Program-made: the position numbers and the translations under genes
Shown here: positions 22,206 through 32,313 of the stretch, in pieces
Numbering within the stretch: position 1 is the stretch's first letter
Layout of the letters: each line of letters begins with the position of its first letter
Origin: Comamonas avium
GTDB taxonomy: Bacteria > Pseudomonadota > Gammaproteobacteria > Burkholderiales > Burkholderiaceae_C
Assembly (NCBI RefSeq): GCF_014836675.1
Contig: NZ_JACSQK010000006.1
Span: 271,214 to 335,213 of the forward strand
Length of the DNA stretch: 64,000 nucleotides
Direction: 5' to 3'
Notes under the pieces: model-generated
Databases searched by the model: none
The model's input: only the letters and a program-made list of their open reading frames with translations
What the model was told of the DNA's origin: nothing

Positions 22206-23666
22206 ATGACCTCTAGTGCTCTGGTGTGGCTGCGGCGCGATTTGCGTTGTGATGACCACGCTGCGCTGTACCACGCACTGCGCCGTTTTGACCGGGTGTA
22301 TTGTGCTTTTGTCTTTGACACAGATATTTTGGATGCACTGCCCAGCAGGCAGGATCGACGTGTGGATTTCATTCATGCCAGCGTACTGGAGCTCGATAGC
22401 GGGCTGAAGGCGCTGGCAGAACGCAGCGGCGCACCCGGTAGTGGCTTGATCGTGCTGCATGGCCCAGCGGTAGATTGCATTGTGCAACTTGCACAAAAAC
22501 TGGGTGTGCAAGAAGTACTGGTCAATCGCGACTATGAGCCTCAGGCCATTGCACGTGACCAACGTGCTGCTCAAGTTTTGCAGGCAGCAGGCATTGCATT
22601 GAGTGCCTACAAAGACCAGGTGCTGCTGGAGCAAGAGGAGGTGATGACGCAGCAGGGCCAGCCTTACAGTGTGTTCACGCCTTACAAGCGGGCATGGTTG
22701 CAGAAGTTGGATGCTTTTCAGCTCAAGCCTTATCCCGTTGAACGGTATGCGCACCATCTGGCGCCACCTCCTTGTGTGGAGCAGATACCCAGCTTGCAAG
22801 CACTGGGCTTTGCCCCCAGCAACTTGCATGCGCTGCGCCTGCCAACCGGTATGCAAGGTGCTCAGCAGCTGTTGCGCGACTTTGTTCCGCGCATGTCGCT
22901 CTACCATGAAGCACGTGACTACCCGGGGCGAAAAGGGGTGTCGTACCTGTCTGTGCATTTGCGTTTTGGAACGGTCTCCATTCGCCAGGTGGCAGCGCTG
23001 GCGCAGCAGCAATCTCGGCTAGGTGATGAGGGGGCGCAGACCTGGCTGTCAGAGCTGGCTTGGCGTGACTTTTATTTCATGATTTTGTGGCACCACCCGC
23101 GTGTTGTGAGGCAATCATTTCGGCAGGCCTATGACCGCGTGCAGTGGGACGATGCCCCTGAGCTATGGCAGGCATGGTGTGAGGCAAAAACAGGCTATCC
23201 ACTGGTGGATGCGGCCATGCGCCAGTTGCACCAGACGGGCTATATGCATAACCGTTTGCGCATGGTGGTGGCCAGCTTTCTCACCAAAGACTTGGGAGTG
23301 GACTGGCGCAGGGGAGAGGCACACTTTGCGCAGCACCTCAATGACTTTGATTTGGCGGCCAACAACGGTGGCTGGCAGTGGGCCGCTTCTACGGGCTGCG
23401 ATGCACAGCCATGGTTTCGGATTTTCAATCCGGTCACGCAGTCCCAGCGGTTTGATCCAGATGGCAGTTTCATCCGCCGCTATGTCCCTGAACTGGCGAA
23501 GGTGCCTGACAAGCACATTCATTTTCCTGCAGCCATGAAACCGCTGGAGCTACAGGCTTGCGGCGTACAGCTGGGGCAAAACTACCCATTGCCCGTGGTC
23601 GATCATGCTGCTGCGCGCCAGAGAACCTTGATGCGATTTCATTTTCTACGTGATGATGCCGACTGA
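22206..23666 (+). CDS. phrB: deoxyribodipyrimidine photolyase
   Basis: Start at the ATG at 22206 (MTSSALVWLRRDLRCDDHAA), giving 486 residues, the usual size. The N-terminal alpha/beta antenna domain is followed by the helical FAD domain with ARDYPGRKGVSYLSVHLRFG, LAWRDFYFMIL, TGYPLVDAAMRQLHQTGYMH and NRLRMVVASFLTKDLGVDWR. The NDFDLAANNGGWQWAASTGC stretch is the classic C-terminal signature. It repairs cyclobutane pyrimidine dimers with light energy. It follows the ECF/DUF3455 region, and light- or oxidative-stress sigma factors often control such genes, but that link is not shown here. Confidence 0.95.
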   Translation: MTSSALVWLRRDLRCDDHAALYHALRRFDRVYCAFVFDTDILDALPSRQDRRVDFIHASVLELDSGLKALAERSGAPGSGLIVLHGPAVDCIVQLAQKLGVQEVLVNRDYEPQAIARDQRAAQVLQAAGIALSAYKDQVLLEQEEVMTQQGQPYSVFTPYKRAWLQKLDAFQLKPYPVERYAHHLAPPPCVEQIPSLQALGFAPSNLHALRLPTGMQGAQQLLRDFVPRMSLYHEARDYPGRKGVSYLSVHLRFGTVSIRQVAALAQQQSRLGDEGAQTWLSELAWRDFYFMILWHHPRVVRQSFRQAYDRVQWDDAPELWQAWCEAKTGYPLVDAAMRQLHQTGYMHNRLRMVVASFLTKDLGVDWRRGEAHFAQHLNDFDLAANNGGWQWAASTGCDAQPWFRIFNPVTQSQRFDPDGSFIRRYVPELAKVPDKHIHFPAAMKPLELQACGVQLGQNYPLPVVDHAAARQRTLMRFHFLRDDAD

Positions 23667-23688
23667 AGGTCTGTGCTGAATGAAAACA

Positions 23689-23735
23689 AAAATAGCTGCC
23701 AACACTTGGCAAGCAAGCACTGGCAGCTATTTTTT
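23689..23735. terminator. bidirectional terminator
   Basis: Stem AAAATAGCTGCCA / TGGCAGCTATTTT around a 19-base loop with T and A tracts. It separates the convergent photolyase and ABC importer genes. Confidence 0.85.
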
Positions 23736-23756
23736 GTGGCTAGCACCAGTCAGTCG

Positions 23757-24551
23757 TCAACCGAGCAAGAGGGCGTCGTCCGACAGTTTTTCGCCACGCA
23801 CTTTCTCGAACATGTGCAGCAGATCGGTGACATCCATCTTGGAGCGTTCTTCGCCCGAGACATCCAGCACCACCTGGCCCTGGTGCAGCATGACGGTGCG
23901 CTCGCCCACGTCCAGCGCTTGGCGCATGGAGTGCGTGACCATCATGGTGGTCAGCTTGCTCTCATTGACAATGCGGGCTGTGAGCTGAAGCACAAAGTCT
24001 GCGGTACGGGGGTCGAGCGCGGCAGTGTGCTCGTCCAGCAGCAAAATACGTGAAGGTTGCAGTGCAGCCATCAGCAGGCTTACGGCCTGACGCTGGCCGC
24101 CAGACAGCAGACCAATGCGGTCGGTCAGACGGTTTTCCAGACCCAGCCCCAGCGTAGCCAAGCGCTCGCGGTATAGCGCACGGTGCTCGTTCTTGACTGC
24201 CAAAGACAAGCCACGTGAGGTGCCACGGCAGTGTGCCAGCGCCATGTTTTCTTCAATGCTCAGGTCTTCGCAAGTGCCGGCCATGGGGTCTTGAAAAACA
24301 CGGGCCACGCGGTGGGCACGGTCCCAGACAGGGCGTCGGGTCATGTCTTCATCGGCAATATGGATGCTGCCTTTGTCCACGCTCTGGTCGCCAGAGACCG
24401 CATTCAAGAAGGTGGACTTGCCCGCTCCGTTGGAGCCAATGACGGTGACAAACTGGCCGTCAGGAATTTCCAGCGACAGACCGCGCAGCGCGCGCGTTTC
24501 AATCGGGGTGCCGGGGTTGAAGGTGAGTTCGAGGTTTTGTGCGCTCAACAT
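23757..24551 (-). CDS. ABC transporter ATP-binding protein (TrpZ-like)
   Basis: A 264-residue ATPase with Walker A GSNGAGKST, signature LSGGQRQAVSLLMAAL, Walker B RILLLDEHTAALDP and a switch His in MVTHSM. It supplies energy to the importer formed with the permease and periplasmic protein encoded upstream in the same direction. The set (ATPase, branched-chain-type permease, PF04392 binding protein) matches systems described as aromatic amino acid (TrpXYZ) importers. The ligand is inferred from family only. Confidence 0.85.
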   Translation of the reverse strand: MLSAQNLELTFNPGTPIETRALRGLSLEIPDGQFVTVIGSNGAGKSTFLNAVSGDQSVDKGSIHIADEDMTRRPVWDRAHRVARVFQDPMAGTCEDLSIEENMALAHCRGTSRGLSLAVKNEHRALYRERLATLGLGLENRLTDRIGLLSGGQRQAVSLLMAALQPSRILLLDEHTAALDPRTADFVLQLTARIVNESKLTTMMVTHSMRQALDVGERTVMLHQGQVVLDVSGEERSKMDVTDLLHMFEKVRGEKLSDDALLLG

Positions 24552-24579
24552 AGGTTCACAACTTTCTTCTGTGGGCGCA

Positions 24580-25464
24580 TCAAGGCTTGCGGCTCAGCTT
24601 GCGCTTGAGCTGTGGAATGACCAGGGCAATGGTCACAAGTACGGCGGTGACCAGGTTCAGATCTTGTGCTTTGAGGCCGATGAAATCGCTGTTCAATGCA
24701 GCAGCAATAAAGAAGCGGTAGACGATGGCACCAATTACGACAGCCAGCGTGGCCCAGATGATTTTGCGCGACGGCAAGATGGACTCACCCACGATCACTG
24801 CTGCCAGACCAATCACGATGGTGCCGATGCCCATGGAGATGTCCGAGCCACCTTGGGTCTGCACAAACATGGCGCCCGCCAAGCCTACCAGACCGTTAGA
24901 GACGGCCATGCCCAGCAAAATCATGCCACCTGTATTGACGCCTTGAGCGCGAGCCATGCGGGCGTTAGAGCCCGTGGCACGAATGGCCAGGCCCCGCTCG
25001 GTGGCGAAGAACCAGTCCAGCAGCAGCTTGGCGGCAATCACAATGACGAGCAGGAGCAGAGGGCGGAAGACGTAGTCGTCCATACCTTCGGGCTGCAGCA
25101 TGTTGAAGATGGTGGGGTCGTTAATCAGGGGAATGTTGGGGCCACCCATGATGCGCAGGTTCACGGAGTACAGCGCAATCATCATCAAGATGGAGGCCAG
25201 CAAGTCCATGATTTTGAGCTTGACGTTCAGCCAGCCGGTCACCATGCCGGCGGCAGCGCCTGCAGCCGTGGCGGCCAGGGTAGCCACCCAGGGGTTGGTG
25301 CCCGTAGAGATCAAGACGGCACACACAGCGCCACCCAGGGGAAAGCTGCCATCTACAGTCAGATCGGGAAAACGCAGCAATCGAAAAGAGATGTACACAC
25401 CCAGCGCGACCAGGGCAAAGATCAGGCCAATTTCAACGGCGCCGAGCAGTGAAAACAGAGACAT
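24580..25464 (-). CDS. ABC transporter permease (TrpY-like)
   Basis: A 294-residue integral membrane protein with about eight hydrophobic segments. It carries LRFPDLTVDGSFPLGGAVCA, the conserved start of this permease family, and ends with a basic tail (KRKLSRKP). It belongs to the branched-chain-amino-acid-type permease fold. Its stop is 28 bases before the ATPase start, so the two are cotranscribed with the binding-protein gene upstream. Confidence 0.85.
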   Translation of the reverse strand: MSLFSLLGAVEIGLIFALVALGVYISFRLLRFPDLTVDGSFPLGGAVCAVLISTGTNPWVATLAATAAGAAAGMVTGWLNVKLKIMDLLASILMMIALYSVNLRIMGGPNIPLINDPTIFNMLQPEGMDDYVFRPLLLLVIVIAAKLLLDWFFATERGLAIRATGSNARMARAQGVNTGGMILLGMAVSNGLVGLAGAMFVQTQGGSDISMGIGTIVIGLAAVIVGESILPSRKIIWATLAVVIGAIVYRFFIAAALNSDFIGLKAQDLNLVTAVLVTIALVIPQLKRKLSRKP

Positions 25465-25531
25465 AGTGAAAAAACTTCAATGAAAAAAGGCAGGGCCAGA
25501 AAGTTGGCGCCTGCCTTGGTGCTATGCGGGC

Positions 25532-26497
25532 TTATTGCACCACTTGCGCGGCGCTCTTGACCAGTGCGTCAGACAGTTTGATGCCTTGCTTTTCGGCAGC
25601 ACTCGGGTTCACAAACAGTTCCATCTTGGTGCTCACCTCAGGCTTGATCGTGCCCGGTGCTTCGCCCTTCAGAATACGGGCCACCATGCGGCCAGTCTGT
25701 TCGCCCAAGTCACGGTAGTTGATACCGTACGCAGCGACAGCACCGCGTTTGACGGAGTCAGTATCCGAAGCGACCAATGGAATTTTGGCGTCCTGGCCCA
25801 CTTTGACCAGGGCTTCATAGGCAGACACGACGTTGTTGTCGGTGGAGGTGTAAATCACATCCACTTTGCCAATCAGGCTGCGGGCAGCGCTGCTGACGTC
25901 CACCGAGCGAGGTGCCGCTGCTTCAACCAATGTCATGCCCAGTGTAGGCAGCAGCTTTTGCAGCTCTTTGACCACCACCACAGAGTTTGCTTCGCCGGGG
26001 TTGTAGACCATGCCAACGCGCTTGGCAGTGGGCACCACTTGCTTGACCAGGTTCATCTGCTTGTCCAGCGCCAGCAAGTCGGAAACACCGGTCACGTTGG
26101 TTTTGGACGCTTCCCAGCTGGGAACCAGCTTGGCAACGACGGGGTCAGTCACAGCAGAGAACACGACGGGCACGCTCTTGGTGGAGGCTACGACGGCCTG
26201 GGCCGAAGGGGTGGCAATGGCAACGATGGCATCGGGCTTGTCTCCCACAAATTTGCGAGCGATTTGCGCTGCCGTGCCGGTATTGCCCTGGGCGCTTTGG
26301 TATTGCCACTTCAGGTTCTTGCCAGATTCAAAGCCTTCTGCTTTGAGTGCGGCCTGAACGCCGTCACGCACGGCATCCAGTGCAGGGTGCTCCACGATGG
26401 CGGTCACCGCGACAGACTTGTCTGCAGCGTGTGCACCTGTCATGGAAGCGATGGCCAGGGCGACAGCACCCAGAGGTGCCCAGGACTTGAAATTCAT
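25532..26497 (-). CDS. periplasmic substrate-binding protein (TrpX-like, PF04392)
   Basis: Start at the ATG at 26497 (MNFKSWAPLGAVALAIASMT) after a GGAGA site; a longer frame to 26536 is unlikely. The signal peptide ends near AHA. The mature part contains VAVTAIVEHPALDAVRDGVQ, VPVVFSAVTDPVVAKLVPSW and ITGVSDLL-like NVTGVSDLLALDKQ, typical of ABC sugar/aromatic amino acid binding proteins of this family. It is the first gene of a three-gene importer operon. Tryptophan or tyrosine is the likely but unproven ligand. Confidence 0.85.
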   Translation of the reverse strand: MNFKSWAPLGAVALAIASMTGAHAADKSVAVTAIVEHPALDAVRDGVQAALKAEGFESGKNLKWQYQSAQGNTGTAAQIARKFVGDKPDAIVAIATPSAQAVVASTKSVPVVFSAVTDPVVAKLVPSWEASKTNVTGVSDLLALDKQMNLVKQVVPTAKRVGMVYNPGEANSVVVVKELQKLLPTLGMTLVEAAAPRSVDVSSAARSLIGKVDVIYTSTDNNVVSAYEALVKVGQDAKIPLVASDTDSVKRGAVAAYGINYRDLGEQTGRMVARILKGEAPGTIKPEVSTKMELFVNPSAAEKQGIKLSDALVKSAAQVVQ

Positions 26498-26716
26498 TGC
26501 GTTTTCTCCACCATTGTTATGAAGCCTAGAAGGCATTTATGCATGCAAGGAACAGGCCAGTTGTCTGCTCTTTGCGCCGAACAAGTCTATAGCAGCAGGT
26601 CTTGGTCATTGCTGGGCAAAGACGTGTGCTGTGACAGTTTGTCAACACGGCGCAGTTTTTGTGCGTAATGAACCTGATTGGTGCAGTTGCTCAGATTTTG
26701 TGCAGCAAATATTGGA

Positions 26717-26746
26717 AAAAAAGACCCGCAAAGCGGGTCTTTTTTG
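26717..26746. terminator. rho-independent terminator, bidirectional
   Basis: Stem AAGACCCGC / GCGGGTCTT with A and T runs on each side, just beyond the ETF-QO stop. Confidence 0.88.
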
Positions 26747-26764
26747 CATGAAGCATGCGTGGCG

Positions 26765-28471
26765 TTACATGCCCGAGTAGTTCGGGCCGCCGCCGCCTTC
26801 CGGGGTCACCCACACGATGTTCTGTGTGGGGTCCTTGATGTCGCAGGTTTTGCAGTGCACACAATTTTGTGCGTTGATCTGCAGGCGCTGTGCATTGCCG
26901 CCTTTGTCTGTGTCCGCAACAAACTCATAGACGCCCGCAGGGCAGTAGCGACTTTCTGGCCCGGCATATTTGGCCAGGTTGATGTTCACGGGTACAGAGG
27001 CGTCTTTGAGCGTCAGGTGCGCAGGCTGGTCTTCGCCATGGTTGGTGTTGCTGATGAAGACGCTGGAGAGGCGGTCAAACGTCAATTTTCCATCGGGCTT
27101 AGGGTAGGCGATGGGCTGGCACTCGGCCGCAGGCTTGAGGTAGGCGTGGTCAGGTTTGTCGCGGTGCAGCGTCCATGGAATGCAGCCTTTGAGCAGGAAT
27201 TGCTCCAGGCCGTTCATGACGGTTGCGGTTGACAGGCCCTTCTTGAACCAGGTCTTGAAGTTGCGTGCCTTCCACAGCTCTTCGTAGAGCCAGCTGTTTT
27301 CAAACGCGGTTTCGTAGGCCGCCAGCTCGTCGCCCTGGCGACCGGCGACGATGGCGTCGTACGCTGCTTCAGCAGCCAGCATGCCGGTTTTGATTGCAGC
27401 ATGGCTGCCCTTGATGCGCGAGGCATTCAAGAAGCCAGCGTCACAGCCCACCAGCGCACCGCCGGGGAACACCAGCTTGGGCAGGCTCAAAATACCGCCT
27501 GCAGTGATGGCGCGTGCGCCGTACGAGATGCGCTTGGCTGGCTTGATGCCCTTGGCTTCGTCACCTTCCAGGTAGTAGCGGATGTTGGGGTGGGTCTTCC
27601 AACGCTGCATTTCCTCGAACGGAGACAGGTAGGGGTTGGCGTAATCCAGGCCCGTGACAAAGCCCAGTGTGACCAGGTTGTCTTCCAGGTGGTACAGAAA
27701 GCCACCGCCATAGGTTTTGCTGTCCATGGGCCAGCCGCCGGTGTGCAGCACCATGCCGGGTTTGTGGCGTGCGGGGTCGATCTCCCACAGCTCTTTAATG
27801 CCCAGTCCATAGGCCTGGGGATCTTTGCCCTCGTCCAGATTGAACTTGGCAATCAGTTGCTTGCCCAGATGCCCGCGTGAGCCTTCAGAGAAGATGGTGT
27901 ATTTGCCATGCAACTCCATGCCCAGCTGGAAGTCACCCGTGGGCTCGCCATCTTTGCCTACGCCCATGTTGCCGGTGGCAATGCCTTTGACGGAGCCATC
28001 TTCGTGGTAGAGCACTTCCGCAGCAGCGAAGCCGGGGAAAATTTCTACGCCCAGTGCTTCTGCCTGGTCGGCCAGCCACTTGGTGACAAAGCCCAGACGC
28101 ACCACAAAGTTGCCTTCGTTGTGAAAGCACTTGGGCAGCAGGAAATTGGGCGTGCGCAGCGAGCTTTTTTCGCTGAAGAACACCATGGCATCTTCGGTGA
28201 CGGGCTGGTTCAGGGGGGCTCCCTTTTCTTTCCAGTCAGGGATCAGCTCCGTCAGTGCCTTGGGGTCCATGATGGCGCCGGACAGCGTGTGCGCACCAGG
28301 CTCTGAACCTTTTTCCAGAACCACCACCGAAACGTCTTGGCCTTTCTCGGCTGCCAGCTGTTTGAGGCGAATGGCCGTTGCCAGACCGCCAGGGCCGCCG
28401 CCGACGATCACTACGTCGTATTCCATAGCCTCTCGCGGGCCGTACTGCGCCAAGATTTCTGCGTTTGTCAT
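26765..28471 (-). CDS. electron transfer flavoprotein-ubiquinone oxidoreductase
   Basis: A 568-residue protein of family-typical length. It has an N-terminal FAD-binding GGGPGG motif (YDVVIVGGGPGGLATAIRLK) and a GCDAGFLNASRIKGSHAAIK region. A C-terminal 4Fe-4S site is formed by CPAGVYEF and CVHCKTCDIKDPTQNI. The enzyme sits on the inner membrane and passes electrons from ETF, reduced by acyl-CoA dehydrogenases and related enzymes, to ubiquinone. No etfAB genes are next to it, so it is a solitary copy. Confidence 0.95.
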   Translation of the reverse strand: MTNAEILAQYGPREAMEYDVVIVGGGPGGLATAIRLKQLAAEKGQDVSVVVLEKGSEPGAHTLSGAIMDPKALTELIPDWKEKGAPLNQPVTEDAMVFFSEKSSLRTPNFLLPKCFHNEGNFVVRLGFVTKWLADQAEALGVEIFPGFAAAEVLYHEDGSVKGIATGNMGVGKDGEPTGDFQLGMELHGKYTIFSEGSRGHLGKQLIAKFNLDEGKDPQAYGLGIKELWEIDPARHKPGMVLHTGGWPMDSKTYGGGFLYHLEDNLVTLGFVTGLDYANPYLSPFEEMQRWKTHPNIRYYLEGDEAKGIKPAKRISYGARAITAGGILSLPKLVFPGGALVGCDAGFLNASRIKGSHAAIKTGMLAAEAAYDAIVAGRQGDELAAYETAFENSWLYEELWKARNFKTWFKKGLSTATVMNGLEQFLLKGCIPWTLHRDKPDHAYLKPAAECQPIAYPKPDGKLTFDRLSSVFISNTNHGEDQPAHLTLKDASVPVNINLAKYAGPESRYCPAGVYEFVADTDKGGNAQRLQINAQNCVHCKTCDIKDPTQNIVWVTPEGGGGPNYSGM

Positions 28472-28728
28472 CGGGGTGTCTCTCTTGGGAATAATAAAAA
28501 TCTAAATGGCACGCTCGTGCGGATGGCCACAATTTGGGGCTGATTTTATGCGTCCAGATCGCTTCTGCCCAAAAACTTGAGGCTGGCAGGGCGTGATTTG
28601 CGGGCCATATCGACTTTTTAGACACATCTGTGACACCTAGGTGACGCCATACAGACGCAATCGCACTGGGTTAGGCTGACGCACTTGAACAAGATGAGCC
28701 TACTGGCGAACAAGCAGGAGCAAAGGGA

Positions 28729-29148
28729 ATGAAACTGGAAATACCAGAGCACAAAAAGCTGGTCTATGAAACGAGCTTTGCTGTGAAGTGGGGGGATATG
28801 GATGCCATGGGGCATGTCAACAACGCGATGTACTTCAAATATATGGAGCACGCGCGTGTGGACTGGTTCAGCCAGATTGGTTTTTTGCTGCTGCCCAATG
28901 GTCAGGGGCCCGTGATTGCAAATGCGTTTTGCAACTTCAAACGGCAGCTTAAATACCCAGACAACGTGTTGCTCAAGATGTATGTGAGTGACCCAGCACG
29001 CGCCACGTTTGACACCTGGACAACGATGGAGCGTGTGAGCGAGCCCGGAGTACTGTGCGCAGCCGGTGGCGCAACGGTGATCTGGATTGATACGGCGCGC
29101 CAGAAGGCTGCTTCACTTCCAGAAGCACTTAGCGCGCTTGTATCTTAG
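28729..29148 (+). CDS. acyl-CoA thioesterase, 4HBT family
   Basis: A 139-residue hotdog-fold protein starting after AAAGGGA. The signature WGDMDAMGHVNNAMYFKYME is the 4-hydroxybenzoyl-CoA thioesterase/YbgC motif with the catalytic Asp. It would hydrolyse short- or medium-chain acyl-CoAs or related thioesters. It is divergent from ETF-QO with about 250 bases between; both serve acyl-CoA metabolism. The substrate cannot be assigned. Confidence 0.88.
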   Translation: MKLEIPEHKKLVYETSFAVKWGDMDAMGHVNNAMYFKYMEHARVDWFSQIGFLLLPNGQGPVIANAFCNFKRQLKYPDNVLLKMYVSDPARATFDTWTTMERVSEPGVLCAAGGATVIWIDTARQKAASLPEALSALVS

Positions 29149-29208
29149 CTTTCAGATATAAAAGTATCTGAAGTCCTTGTTAGGCAAGCGATAAGTGCTC
29201 ATTTTTAT

Positions 29209-29790
29209 TTAAGCCTTGGCTTTGGGTACGCGGCCCATCAGATAAAACTCTGGGTTGGGCTGCATGCCGGCAAAGCTGGCCATGCGGTTGGACAGGCCAA
29301 AGAACGCCGTAATGGCTGCAATGTCCCAGGCGTCTTCATCGTCAAAGCCGTGGGCATGCAAGGCGGCAAAGTCGGCGTCTTGCAGCGCATGGCTGTCCTG
29401 GCTGACCTTCATCGCAAAATCCAGCATGGCACGCTGGCGCGCAGTGATGTCTGCCTTGCGGTAGTTGACCGCTACCTGGTCGGCCAGCAGAGGTTTTTTC
29501 TCGTAGATGCGCAAGATGGCACCGTGCGCCACCACACAGTACAGGCACTGGTTGGCGGCGCTGGTGGTGGTGACGATCATTTCGCGCTCGCCCTTGGTCA
29601 GGTTGCCGTCTTCTTTGAGCATCAGCGCGTCGTGGTAGGCAAAAAATGCGCGCCACTCTGCCGGCCGGCGTGCAAAGGCCAAGAAGACGTTGGGAACAAA
29701 TCCCGCCTTCTCTTGCACCTCCAGAATGCGGCTGCGCAGGTCTTCCGGCAGCGTGCTGATATCTGGAAAAGGGTAGCGGGTAGTGGTCAT
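29209..29790 (-). CDS. AhpD-like peroxidase-related protein
   Basis: A 193-residue protein of the carboxymuconolactone decarboxylase/AhpD fold. The redox motif NQCLYCVVAHGAIL contains the CxxC and the downstream His of alkylhydroperoxidase-type enzymes. An N-terminal NVFLAFARRPAEWRAFFAYH segment matches the subfamily called uncharacterized peroxidase-related enzymes. It probably reduces organic peroxides or related electrophiles through its Cys pair. It stands alone, divergent from the next gene. Confidence 0.85.
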   Translation of the reverse strand: MTTTRYPFPDISTLPEDLRSRILEVQEKAGFVPNVFLAFARRPAEWRAFFAYHDALMLKEDGNLTKGEREMIVTTTSAANQCLYCVVAHGAILRIYEKKPLLADQVAVNYRKADITARQRAMLDFAMKVSQDSHALQDADFAALHAHGFDDEDAWDIAAITAFFGLSNRMASFAGMQPNPEFYLMGRVPKAKA

Positions 29791-29909
29791 GGTGCTTGTC
29801 TCCGTATATTGGTTTTATCGGCGCCATCTTGGCGATGGCTATCCGCAGCATACCGACAAGCATTCGCCGTGACCGACAATGGCGGCTATTGCAGAACAAT
29901 GGAATTGGA

Positions 29910-30401
29910 ATGAGCGAAGGAAATCAAAGCACCGACTGGGCCGCCTGGAGTCGCGAGGCGGTAGAAGCCATGATGGCCCACAACGCGCAATGGCCACGCC
30001 AGTTTGGCTTGCTCGAAGCGCCCAGCTACCGCTGGGATCTGGACAAGGCCACGCTGGTGCTGCAGGCGCCCCTGCACCAGGTAGTGGCCACCGTGTGTCT
30101 GGTGGGCACCACCAGTGACAGTGAAGGCAGCTTTTTATGGAGCTGGGCCAACGATGCCATTCCTGCCCAGCACAGCGAAGCCTTGCAGGTGGTGCGTGAG
30201 TTTGGGCAGGCCAATGATCTGGCGTTGCTGACCACGCCCCGCATTGTGGGTGGTCGCCCGGAAGCGACGGAGTGCCTGTGTATTGCGGGGCGTTTGCAGC
30301 GCGCGGTGGGCACGTTCATTGACAAGCAAGGCGACGTGACGCTGTACTTCACCATTTTGCATTTGCAGGTGGCGGGCGATGAAGGGGTGCTGGTGAACTG
30401 A
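29910..30401 (+). CDS. conserved hypothetical protein, possibly DUF6882
   Basis: The likely start is the ATG at 29910 (MSEGNQSTDWAAWSREAVEA); upstream in-frame Met codons lie in the divergent promoter region. The 163-residue protein has a repeated Trp pattern (WPRQFGLLEAPSYRWDLDKA, FLWSWANDAIP) and no signal or membrane segment. The FLWSWAN element resembles DUF6882-type proteins, a tentative match. It is followed by a terminator. The function is unknown. Confidence 0.55.
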   Translation: MSEGNQSTDWAAWSREAVEAMMAHNAQWPRQFGLLEAPSYRWDLDKATLVLQAPLHQVVATVCLVGTTSDSEGSFLWSWANDAIPAQHSEALQVVREFGQANDLALLTTPRIVGGRPEATECLCIAGRLQRAVGTFIDKQGDVTLYFTILHLQVAGDEGVLVN

Positions 30402-30427
30402 CGCTGGTTCAGGTGTCTTGCTGTGCA

Positions 30428-30458
30428 AGAAAAAAACGCTCTTCGGAGCGTTTTTTCT
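30428..30458 (+). terminator. rho-independent terminator
   Basis: Stem AAAAAACGCTC / GAGCGTTTTTT with a TTCG tetraloop; ends the preceding plus-strand gene. Confidence 0.9.
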
Positions 30459-30520
30459 TGTTACGGCGCACAGATCAGCGAAGTGGATATGGCACGCTGC
30501 GCGTGCTGGAGCCGTAATGC

Positions 30521-30551
30521 AAAAGCCCTCCTGCGCAAGGCAAAGAGGGCT
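30521..30551 (-). terminator. terminator of the catalase gene
   Basis: An AAGCCCTC / GAGGGCTT inverted repeat; the minus strand ends in a T run. It is 26 bases past the catalase stop. Confidence 0.75.
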
Positions 30552-30576
30552 TGTGTCTGCCATTAGGCTGGCTGAT

Positions 30577-32025
30577 TTACAGCTTGCCAGCGCGCAGGGC
30601 TTGCAGCGCGGCTGCTACGCCTGCGCCGTACGCTGGATCTGCCTTGGTGCAGTGCTCAATGTGCTTGTCGATGATGTACTGCGACACACCATTGATGTTG
30701 CGTGCGGTGTTGGCAAACAGCAATTGCTGCTTGTCTGGTGTCATCAGGCGGAACAGGTCACCCGGCTGGGTGAAGTAGTCGCTGTCGTCTTCACGATAGT
30801 CCCAGCGGGCCACGTCACCGTACAGCTTTTCTACTGGCTCAGCGTACTCAGGCTGCTCTTTCCATGCGCCCTTGGTGTTGGGTTCATAGGCAATCGTGCG
30901 GCCAAAGTTGCCATCCACGCGCATGGCACCATCGCGGTGGTACTGGTTGACAGGGCAGCGCGGTGCGTTCACGGGAATCTGGTGGTGGTTCACACCCAGA
31001 CGGTAGCGTGCTGCATCTGCGTAAGAGAACAGGCGCGATTGCAGCATGCGGTCTGGCGAAGGGCCGATGCCAGGTACCAGGTTGGAGGGCGCGAACGCTG
31101 ATTGCTCGACGTCAGCGTAGTAGTTGTCGCTGTTGCGGTTCAGTTCCATCACGCCTACTTCGATCAGCGGAAAGTCCTTCTTGCTCCATACCTTGGTCAG
31201 ATCGAAGGGGTGGAAGCGGTAGGTTTGCGCTTGCTCTTCGGTCATGATCTGCACACACAGCGTCCACTTGGGGAAGTCACCGCGGTCAATGGCCTCCAGC
31301 AAATCGCGCTGCGAAGATTCACGGTCGCCGGCAACCACAGCAGCGGCTTCTGCGTCGCTCAGGTTTTGAATGCCCTGCTGGCAGCGCCAGTGGAATTTCA
31401 CGTAGTGGCGCAGGCCGTCCTTGTTGATCAAGGAGTAGGTGTGTGAGCCAAAACCATGCATGTGGCGGTAACCCGTAGGAATGCCACGGTCGCTCATCAC
31501 GATAGTGATCTGGTGCAGCGCTTCGGGCAGGCCGGTCCAGAAATCCCAGTTGTTCTCGGCCGAGCGCATGTTGGTGTATGGATCGCGCTTGACGGCCTTG
31601 TTCAGGTCGGGGAACTTGAGTGGATCGCGGAAAAAGAAGACGGGGGTGTTGTTGCCCACCAGGTCCCAGTTGCCTTCTTCGGTGTACAGCTTGACGGCAA
31701 AGCCACGGATATCGCGCTCGGCATCTGCTGCGCCTCGTTCACCAGCGACGGTGGAAAAGCGTGCGAACAGCTCTGTTTTCTTGCCAATTTCTGAGAACAC
31801 CTTGGCACGGGTGTACTGGGTGATATCACCAGTGACGGTGAAGGTGCCGAAAGCACCTGAGCCTTTGGCGTGCATGCGACGCTCTGGAATCACTTCGCGG
31901 TGAAAGTGCGCCAGCTTCTCCAGATGCCACAAGTCTTGCAGCAGCATGGGGCCGCGTGGGCCTGCGGTCAGAGAATCCTGATTGTTGGGTACCGGTGCGC
32001 CGGCTGCGGTGGTGAGGCGGTTCAT
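30577..32025 (-). CDS. katA: catalase (monofunctional haem type)
   Basis: The start is at the ATG at 32025 with an AAGGA site; a longer frame to 32109 has no such signal. The 482-residue product is the size of small-subunit catalases. Visible are the active-site His segment [20 protein letters not shown], the Asn region ([20 protein letters not shown]) and the proximal haem ligand region [20 protein letters not shown] with its Tyr. It converts hydrogen peroxide to water and oxygen. No oxyR gene is adjacent. Confidence 0.95.
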   Translation of the reverse strand: MNRLTTAAGAPVPNNQDSLTAGPRGPMLLQDLWHLEKLAHFHREVIPERRMHAKGSGAFGTFTVTGDITQYTRAKVFSEIGKKTELFARFSTVAGERGAADAERDIRGFAVKLYTEEGNWDLVGNNTPVFFFRDPLKFPDLNKAVKRDPYTNMRSAENNWDFWTGLPEALHQITIVMSDRGIPTGYRHMHGFGSHTYSLINKDGLRHYVKFHWRCQQGIQNLSDAEAAAVVAGDRESSQRDLLEAIDRGDFPKWTLCVQIMTEEQAQTYRFHPFDLTKVWSKKDFPLIEVGVMELNRNSDNYYADVEQSAFAPSNLVPGIGPSPDRMLQSRLFSYADAARYRLGVNHHQIPVNAPRCPVNQYHRDGAMRVDGNFGRTIAYEPNTKGAWKEQPEYAEPVEKLYGDVARWDYREDDSDYFTQPGDLFRLMTPDKQQLLFANTARNINGVSQYIIDKHIEHCTKADPAYGAGVAAALQALRAGKL

Positions 32026-32313
32026 CGCAAGCTTCCTTTTGATGGAGGGACAGACTGGAAGGGCTACGCAGAAAGGCTGTCCGCTTTGCTGACTGCGTGT
32101 GCAACTCAAGAGCTGTAGTTATTCTTAACTAGAAACTATCAAAAATAATTGTCAATTGATTGGTTTTATGAATCGCGCCGATTAAGGCTCTGCGCACGCT
32201 ATCGGGGGGTGGCATGCAGATATTTTGCGCACTCTCATGCTATTGCGAATGTCAGAGCAAGTCGCAGATATAGCGCAACATTGCACAAAGCGATCAACGG
32301 TGCTGCTGTGCTT

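Noticed and set aside
24343-25452. A 369-residue plus-strand frame opposite the ABC importer genes
   Set aside because: It is a shadow of the minus-strand permease and ATPase, rich in His/Gln with no domain.
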